Shown: positions 56,536 through 64,000 of the stretch, piece by piece
Numbering within the stretch: position 1 is the stretch's first letter
How the letters are laid out: each line of letters begins with the position of its first letter
Assembly (NCBI GenBank): GCA_910574455.1
Contig: CAJSYZ010000009.1
Location: 1,364,001-1,428,000 of the forward strand
Origin: Trichaptum fuscoviolaceum
Lineage: Eukaryota; Basidiomycota; Agaricomycetes; Hymenochaetales; Trichaptaceae
DNA: 64,000 nt
Direction: 5' to 3'
Position numbers and translations under genes: made by a program
The notes under the pieces: model-generated
Database searches by the model: none
Seen by the model: only the letters and a program-made list of their open reading frames with translations
What the model was told of the DNA's origin: nothing

Positions 56536-57106
56536 ATGGGAAATAGCTTCAGTTCTGCACGCGTCAACCGTTCGTCTGCTAAGAAGCAGGCTCGGAAAGC
56601 CGCATTGATACATTGCCCCAGTGCCGCAAGCGACATTCTTCACTCTGCCGACAATACTCTCCCACAACCGATTCATGCACCATATCGTATCGGACTTTCA
56701 GGATCACGAAGCTGTAGCCAGTTGCTCGATTCTGCCGACGACGCTGACCCGGTTTTCCTCGTACGGTCATCAACTTCAGAAACAATAGGACATTGCCTCA
56801 GCCAAGAGCAATTCTCGCGCGCGAATGCTATCTTGAGCCTCCAAGACGCGCGATATAGCGAAATCACCTGCCGCGTTTTACGCGAGAGGATAGACAAGAT
56901 GAGGATCGCTCATCAAGCCGGCACATTGAAAAAAATAGATGGCGACTACACGTAAGAGCAAGAAAATCTGATGCCATCTCGTATATTGACTTTTCTTCAA
57001 CAGATTACCAATTTATCCTATCGAGCCTATGAAGAGGAGACACGCCGTCATCATACGCATGGGTTCGGACATTAAATCACCATCCAATGAATACATATGT
57101 GAATAA
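56536..57106 (+). CDS. Small conserved-family protein, member 3 (unknown function)
   Basis: Exons 56536-56951 and 57004-57106 give 172 residues. The start MGNSFSSARVNRSS is a strong N-myristoylation pattern (Gly2, Asn3, Ser6), aligned with MGILFSA in member 1. The centre is polar, then a charged helix (YSEITCRVLRERIDKMRIAH). After the intron come MKRRHAVIIRMGSDI and a stop, matching member 2's AVIVDLREAP. The intron begins GTAAGAGCAAGAAAA and has TTGACTTTTCTTC before CAG, as in members 1 and 2. It has the longest open frame of the three and no defects. No known family is recognised; a membrane-anchored adaptor-like role is only a guess. Confidence 0.6.
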
Positions 57107-57164
57107 ACACTTTATATTTTCTTCAATACAACATCTCCTCCAATCAACTGGATACACAGAAAGG

Positions 57165-57340
57165 ACAAAGGGGGGGTGGAACGCACCCGGGGCCCGGGCA
57201 CTGGCCAGGCCCAGGGAGCCAGCTGGAATCCAGCCTGGTGATGGCCTCTTCCCAGAACGGGATTCAAATAAGTTCGGGCTCTTTCCAGCTCGGGTCTGGG
57301 ACCAGCTGGAAGACCCAGGCTGGATCCAGCTGACAGCTTG
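57165..57340. repeat. GC-rich CAGCTGG-word island
   Basis: A G+C-rich stretch in an AT-rich setting, dominated by CCAGCTGG, GGCCCGGG, CCCAGG and GATCCAGC words in both orientations. No gene is present. It resembles word-composed repeats rather than coding DNA. Confidence 0.6.
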
Positions 57341-57576
57341 ATAATGTAATCATGTAATTATCGGTAAAATCCACGATAATTCGAATATTTAAATCACTCA
57401 AAATTAGAATATATTTATTCATTTACTGCTGAATTTCTGATCTGAGCTCACATTGCATTGGAATTTGACATAAAATGTAATTTATTGTGTATGAGTTCAG
57501 AGCATAATGCATAAAGGCATACATAGAAGGCTAAAACTATTCAAACGAAGCCAAATCTAAGACAAGAAACAATGGA

Positions 57577-59188
57577 TTACTTCTTCTTAGCCCCCTTTGT
57601 GTTTTTTGTAGTCTTCTTCTTCGTCGCTTTCACTTTTGTAGCCCCGGAGGTCGCGACATTCTTCACCGTTGCACTGTCAACGAGTGTCTGAAAGTCACTG
57701 ACCTTCAAAGTGTTCCGTCTAGGAGGTTCACGGACCAAAGATGGTTCGCCGAACTCCTTATAATCGTTGACTAGAGCCTTTTTTAATTCCCTTGAGACAT
57801 GTCATCAGTGTTGTATATACATATATAAAAGAAATAGACTTACTTGTGAATGTGTTTTGCTCGTTCGTTACCTTCCGTTTCGCCCGGATACTTCTCGCGT
57901 GCCCGCGTTCGTAATGCTACTAGTTCTTTATTAAGTTCATCCCAGAACTTCTCGTGGTCATGTCGAACAAGAGTGCCGCGCTATTAGATTGCAGTGTATA
58001 TATAGTTAATTTAATTGAAGCATGTAAGAGGAACATCACTCACAATAAGTGCCAATCGAGCCCACAATTCAAACGAATCTGCAAGTCTAGGATTTGTCTT
58101 GGATAAAAGAGCATCGGCCAGCTTTGAAATATCACTACGAGTGTCGAATGTGTAGGCCTTTGTCTGTAATAGCGAGATAATGAGTTTCAAACTATAATGA
58201 AGAGAAGAAACACTAAACTGTTTTCTTGTAATCCGACCGCGTCTCCGTGCACCAGTATTTTATAATCCGAATAAGCGTTGCCCTCTTTGCGGGATTAGTG
58301 AAACAGTCTTCGGGCAGTCCAAGGTCGTGCTCCATGAGGATATTCTATGTTTCAAACGTAAAAAAACGGCATCAGCTCCATAAAGTCACAGTGAAAAGAT
58401 TATAACTTACTAGTATGATTGCCACGACACCTTCACCTTTATATTCGGAGAGTGTCGGAGACAGAAAGGTCGCTTTCACAACGGCCTTGATATTGTCCTA
58501 AGAAGCAGATAAAATTCAGTTAGAATACTGCCTTTTTCATTGGAATTACAGTCACTCACGAGCGCATCTTCGCTTGGGCCCCATGCATCATTTGCATCGA
58601 GCTGATTATCTCGGATAAGGGCCAACATGCAATAAAGTGCAATGCCTTGTTCCTGCGGGTCCATCTGCAGTCATTGGTGTATATTAGCAGACAATACATC
58701 GCACAAGAGTGAGAAGGAATAGACTTACATTTGTCAAACCGTTTGGCATCCATTATTGACCTCTCAGAGAGTCCCAGCTTCTCTCCCTCTGTCTGCGCAA
58801 AACGTCGTCGCTTTGCTGGGCTGGAGATGTCAGCATCATCATCAGTGGGGTCCCTATCGTCGTCGTCTTCGTTCTCTGGATCTGAGACGTCAGTATCTTG
58901 AACAAAATGCCTCTTAGGCTGTTTCCCTCCAACGGAAGGTCTCTGCGCCGATGTTGGGGCATCTAGAGACACCTGTGATTCTTGCGTATTTTCTGCGGGT
59001 TGTCCACGCAGGCTCGGGTCTATCAAAGGGGAATCGAACGAGCCCTGCCCTGGTGACGGCAAGGAAGGACTCCTTCGTTGAGGACATGGGGTAAAGGGGG
59101 CCGAGGGTGCACGCGACCCACTTCTGGCCCTCTGAGTTGAAGGGCGCTCGGGGGAAGAAGATGGAATTTCTTCCAGCCACGATGGCAT
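57577..59188 (-). CDS. Basidiomycete nuclear-type protein of unknown function
   Basis: ATG 59188 (MPSWLEEIPSSSPERPS). The first exon is Ser/Pro-rich, followed by an acidic run (PENEDDDDRDPTDDDAD) and a basic SPAKRRRF that looks like a nuclear localisation signal. Later short exons read MDPQEQGIALYCMLALIRDN, NQLDANDAWGPSEDAL, ATFLSPTLSEYKGEGVVAII and KHIHKELKKALVNDYKEFG. The end is a Lys-rich tail (KKKTTKNTKGAKKK-stop) at 57577. The family is common in Agaricomycetes and has no assigned function. It is divergent from the transposase-like gene starting at 59743, with about 550 bases between them. Confidence 0.6.
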
Positions 59189-59742
59189 AAGCTGTTCCTA
59201 AAAGTCAGCATAAAATAATAATAATAAATACATGAAAAATACACACCTTGTGTGCTAAAGAGAATTGAGCAAAACACCAGAGGACTGCACTGCGAAGGTC
59301 GCAGAATTTGAGCGAAGAAAGAGTTCAAGCATCGTGAAAATTTTTGAGTCAATTTATTTGTCAATGTTTTGTTCCGAGACAGGGCGCCGGTCGCTCACAG
59401 ATCTCAAAGCTGAATCTGAGATAAGCCGGAGTGAAATATATCATTTAAGCACAACAAAAGAGCCCCATTAAAACCCAGGAAACTCACCATCTTCAATGCC
59501 AATCAGTCAGAAGCCTATTCCCGATGGTAAGTCATAGCTTTGTGAGTTAAAAATGCCTTTGAAAACATACCTTCGCTGTAGAATTTATTGTCCGAGTCAA
59601 TGCCGATGGCAAGCCCGAATATTGCTGCAAGATTTGCACAAAGGCGCACAACAACCACGCGAAGTGGTGTTCCACAAAGACCTTCGTTCGAAAGCACTGT
59701 AGCTCAGCTGAGCATCAGAGCAGTCTTGCGCGTCTTCAGGAA

Positions 59743-62700
59743 ATGGAACTAGAAAGAAAAACGTTAGCGTTTGAAGCTGCTCAGGAGGCTGCTCACACCA
59801 ACACTATCAACTCGACCAAGCCTCGCGAAGCCGCCGCAAGTCTATCAAGACCACAGGTCCCCTTTTGTCCCAGCGAGGCTATCAGTTCAATGGAATATCT
59901 CGAAGACCTTACCTTTTCAGCCGGTCCAGAGTCGCTGGATCAAGTCCCAACTGTGCCCTTGTCAAGTCAACCACAGTTCTGGCCTGAATACTCAGGCATT
60001 GTAAACGATGCCCGTTGGGATTCATTCGGCCAGGAGGCTACTGTAGCGGCTGTCTTGAGCGAATTGAATCGAGGTTAGTATCTTATGTTCTAATAATCGA
60101 ATAATTGAAGTACTTACTCAAGGATAACCAGCAAAGTCTGGCCGGAGTCGGGCACTTGAAATTGATCAAGGCGACATCATATGCGCGCCAACGACGTCGG
60201 ATTACTACCCGTATAGGAATAAGACGGTAAGCTGGCGTTTTTTTTTTGGCCTTCTAAGTTTGCGTCTGCTGCGGGATCGACAAGTGATCGGAGGCTCGGA
60301 TCGTCCGATCACTTGACGATTTGCGTTTGCGCAGTCAGTCGACCTTCGAGGTTCGTTATCTGTTTGGGCATTCCGTCAGCTCTCGAAATCTCTCTTTGCC
60401 ATCCTTACAGGTGTAGCACGCACCATGGATCTGCAAAGCCCGTTGCAAACCGTTAATGCGAAGGATGTCACGATAGTCCTCGCGCATGAGCAGCTTCCAT
60501 TCAGAGCATCTGGCCGGACGCTTATTGCCACATCAGTTCAGGTTGGAATCGGCTTGGCATAATTCGTATAGTGCGATGGTGCGAATGTCCGGGATGTTGA
60601 TCTGTAGAGTGGGTCAGATCAGATGAGGCCATGAAGCAATTTGTGCAGCAACATACCGAACTCGCACACATGGAATTATCCCTCCTCAGCCACTCTCACT
60701 GCCATCACCCCAATCAAGCCATCCAGATTCCAATCGCCTCCTAACTTCCCTGGTGAATGTCTCATCCGCTGAGAGTCGGTGGAGCTGGCATAGGAGGGAA
60801 GACTTGTGCGACGGTACATCGCTGCAGCCTGGCTGTATCTTGATGCAATTCCGCGCTATTAGTTGGACTCGGGGTTTAACGTGGACTGTATCTTGAAGCA
60901 GGCCTTAATTGATATTTTCTCTGTTTCAATCAAATCAATGCTGTGTTCAATTGCTTTGGAGGAGAATACTTACGGAATTCGACAGGAATTCTTACTTGAC
61001 CTATTGGACAGCTTGCCTCGTTTGCAGCTGAGTGATGCTCATATGAGCATGTTCATTTTCATCTTGAAGGAGTGTGGGGTCTCGAATGTACCCTCGTTGA
61101 AGACACTCAGACGAGTTCAAACAGGACTACGATCGAGCGTGGTGATACCAACGCACAGGCGAGTGTCAGAGAGAGGGAACATATTTTATGTAAACGGGAT
61201 TGGCGCTCAGATTGCGAAGGTAGTAACTTAACTTGAAAGCCTCCAAGTCCGAGTCGAGCCTCGGAGCGCCGAGAATCTATTATTATGTTGCTTCTTTTCC
61301 CACTCATGCATATATTATATCTGTAGGACTTCGCCAACCCACTTGTTCGCCCTTTCATTCATGTCTATCCGGAGATTGACTGTCAACACATTAGCGAGGT
61401 ATGGCAGGCTCAAAAATGGGCACAGGAGCTCAGTCCAGTGCACCTCACTCCGATGGCAATAGGGCACAAGAAGCAGCATTTCTATGTACAGGAATTAGCA
61501 TCGACATTTGATGGCCGTCTGGTAATTCCCATTAAATGGGTAATGAAGGATTCAGAATTATGGGCATATTATTGGACAGTAGAGGAAAGCCAGGTATGTG
61601 TCAGTTAGACTCAACGCATGGCAGGACTCTAATGAGCAGATAGGACGGGTCCTTTGCGGTAGATCGCTCGACCGTGAATTTCCTTCGTTTAAGAGACCTC
61701 AAATATTCATTCCCTCGCTTGTGCGAGAAGAGCTCTAACTCTCTCAGATTTCGAGGTATGCATCACACAGTTTTCTAAGTCATATTATGCTAATATTTTC
61801 AAAACAGACGAAGACACAGATTTACGGGCCTCTATGCCGAATCCGTGGAGAATCAAGGCAGAAGGACGACCGGTTTTTTGTGTTCAGCTTCGCATCTGGC
61901 AAGATGATGTGTCCGGAAATGTCTCAAAGCAATGGAATAAGCACTGGATTTTTTGCATGACTCAGGCCGGTATCCCCAAAAAATTACTGGTGCAAGAGTA
62001 CTTCACACATTATATTTGCTGTTCCCCAGAGGCGTCAGTGCTTGAGCAAGCGAAAGCCATTATTGATGAGATAAAGTGCGTAATCATTATTATTTGTGTA
62101 TACAGAGGATCTTAACTAACATTAAATCAAAGAAACAGCAATAAAGACGGTATCATAGCATTTGATAGTGAATTGGATGAAGAGGTAATGTTCTTCCTCA
62201 ATGTGCTTTTTGAATCCGGAGACAACCCTATGATCTGTGAGATCTGCTCGCACATAGGCCTCCGAGGCAACAAATTCTGTCCCCGCTGTAATGTTGGTGG
62301 GGACAAAAAGCACAAAATGTCGGACTCGGGCTACGAATCCTTGTTCCATGTAAGCCCTTTTTTTACCATTGCAATTGCACTGAAAAATCTATTCTGAAAT
62401 TAGACATTAATACCACGGCAGAGTGAAAGCACTCGCCAAGAGATCTTTTCCCAATTTCGACAGGGACTCACCGGGTTGAATTTTGAAAAGGCTCAGACTT
62501 TGACAGGTGTCAAGGATGCTTCAATGGGCTATTGGTTACAGGGACAGGGAGATATTCAGACTCTATGTCAGAAAATCGGGTCAGATATGACAGACTCGAG
62601 GCTGGAGGAATTTATTAATCCGTTTCTCAATTTGCAAGGTACGTAGGTCTGATTATTTGTTTATATGTCAATCTCAATTAATATCGCACTAGGTTTTGAC

Positions 62701-64000
62701 CCTCACTTGGATTGCCCCGTTGAGCCGTTGCACACAGTGCTTCTAGGCGTTATAAAATATGCGTGGGCTTTAACAATTGATGTGATATCAAACTCACGAT
62801 TCCTCCCTCATCTACAAGCCCGTCTACAGTCGCTCAGCATCGATGGCACTCAAATTGAATCTATTCAAGCTTCGTACCTTATTCAGTATAAGGGTGGTCT
62901 CATAGGTCGCCAGTTCAAGACAATAAGTCAAATTTTTGTCTTTACTCTCTACGGGCTAGTCAGTGACAACATTAGAGACTTATGGGTGTCGGCAGGAAAT
63001 ATGGTCGCCTTGATGTGGTATCCAGAGATCGAACACTTAGAGGACTATTTAGTGAGCTTTTTATTTGTGTTCCAGCTTTCTGTTAACTGACTCCGTATTT
63101 CCTTCGTATTTAGATCGAACTCAAAGGTGCAATTGACCTATTCCTCGATAGACTTGCAATAGTGGACCCCAAAAAAATCGTTTCGAAGGCAAAATGCCAC
63201 ATTTTGACACATATTATGGACGACATACGGCGCTTTGGTCCAGCAATAGTCCTTTCAACTGAGACTTTCGAGAGCTTCAACGCAGTTTTCCGGCGATGCT
63301 CGGTTCTGAGCAACCATCAAGCACCAAGTCGAGATATTGCCTTAAATATGGCCGATATCAGTAGATTTAAACACATAGCAAGTGGGGGGAAATGGAAGGA
63401 GAAACGTGGTTGGGTTGGACCTGGTAAAGGTGTCACAAATTTTTTTTCCCGACACGACGAAATACAGCAGCATCTGGGGTGGACGGACACCCCCAGAAAA
63501 TTCAGAGGTATGCATGCATCAATGGTAATATATTATTGTTATTTAATCTCAATTAAACCCATACATTTCTCATAGGTCTTACTGTGCGAAAGCCAGGGAA
63601 AGACAAGCAACAGCTAATTTCATGGCAGGACACGCTTGCATCGACAGCCATCCCAATGTACACACAAGCACCAGTCTCTCAAGAATTGAAGAAATGCATT
63701 CGGTGTATCTCCTGCAGTACGGATGACCTCGACGTCGTCCGTGAGGGAAGCTTTGCAGTTTTTGATTCTAAGGTATGGTAGTTCACCAATCTATTCAATT
63801 TCGGTTACTAACAATCAACTTTATGATATATTCCATAGGATCAAAATGCAACAGTTGGTAGAGTGCACGAAATACTTGAAGTTCAGGCCAGTGCAGGTGA
63901 GCACCCGGAAGTTTATATTGTCGCGCAGAGGCTCTCAGTCGGCGGTCAACATGCCCGACTGAAGATGCCGACCATCCATACTGGCATTGAACCGATTTTT
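59743..64000 (+). CDS. Large transposase-like (KDZ/Plavaka-related) gene, truncated by the window edge
   Basis: Starts MELERKTLAFEAAQ (ATG 59743) and continues through at least ten introns. Blocks in order: RALEIDQGDIICAPTTSDYY, LLDSLPRLQLSDAH, CGVSNVPSLKTLRRVQ, HFYVQELASTFDGRLV, DLKYSFPRLCEKSSNSLRF, MPNPWRIKAEGRPVF, EVMFFLNVLFESGDNPMICE, NKFCPRCNVGGDKK (Cys pair), PVEPLHTVLLGVIKYAW, YKGGLIGRQFKTISQIFVF, HILTHIMDDIRRFGPAIVLS and TETFESFNAVFR. This is a high-copy Agaricomycete family whose later part resembles KDZ/Plavaka transposases (LLGVIKY, SFNAVFR, SNHQAPSRD). Frames and splice sites look intact. Whether it moves or has been domesticated is unknown. Confidence 0.65.
60277..60319. repeat. 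Perfect-looking hairpin inside a long intron
   Basis: TCGACAAGTGATCGGA at 60277-60292 pairs with TCCGATCACTTGACGA at 60304-60319 (one mismatch, 11-nt loop). It lies in an unusually long intron (about 60227-60850) of the transposase-like gene, which may contain an insertion. Confidence 0.7.

Overview
The window reads as nuclear DNA of an Agaricomycete (mushroom-forming basidiomycete). The genes carry many short introns of about 50-60 nt. The protein families are basidiomycete ones: DUF6533 and DUF6534 membrane proteins, a STE3-type pheromone receptor, F-box proteins, an acyltransferase of the HxxxD type, and multi-copy Plavaka/KDZ-like transposases. Intergenic DNA is full of retroelement and MITE debris. 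There are no bacterial-type operons. Gene models were built by hand from splice signals, frame continuity and remembered family features; no search was run.

Left third (1-22.8 kb). A truncated Ty3/gypsy element (gag and one LTR, minus strand) abuts the 5' end of a trypsin-fold protease-like gene. A degraded C-terminal copy of the same protease family and a BCS1-like AAA-ATPase pseudogene follow. Then come a WRN/RNase D-type 3'-5' exonuclease, the first member of a small gene family of unknown function, a probable pseudokinase, two F-box genes, a CoA-dependent acyltransferase-like gene, a DUF6534 membrane protein, a class 3 aldehyde dehydrogenase resolved to 11 exons, and a possible small secreted peptide.

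Middle (23-41 kb). One long minus-strand gene with many exons, a charged N-terminus and an extremely acidic C-terminus carries two solo LTRs of one family inside its introns. Each LTR has its own 5-bp target duplication. Next are a frameshifted Plavaka-type transposon, a second protease-family copy, a three-unit tandem repeat and a second copy of a dispersed non-coding repeat. Much of the intergenic DNA here is built from a few short palindromic words.

Right third (41-64 kb). A GH38 alpha-mannosidase with a 9-nt microexon and a Na+/H+ exchanger with an apparent GC-AG intron are followed by a DUF6533 membrane protein and an intact STE3-type pheromone receptor. Two more members of the small unknown gene family flank a Tc1/mariner-type MITE. 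A basidiomycete nuclear-type protein is then transcribed divergently from a large transposase-like gene that runs off the right edge.

The most unusual feature is the small family at about 8.2, 54.0 and 56.8 kb. Its members share a protein N-terminus, intron position and sequence, and a promoter module that includes a perfect 14-bp palindrome just downstream of a TATA-like box.
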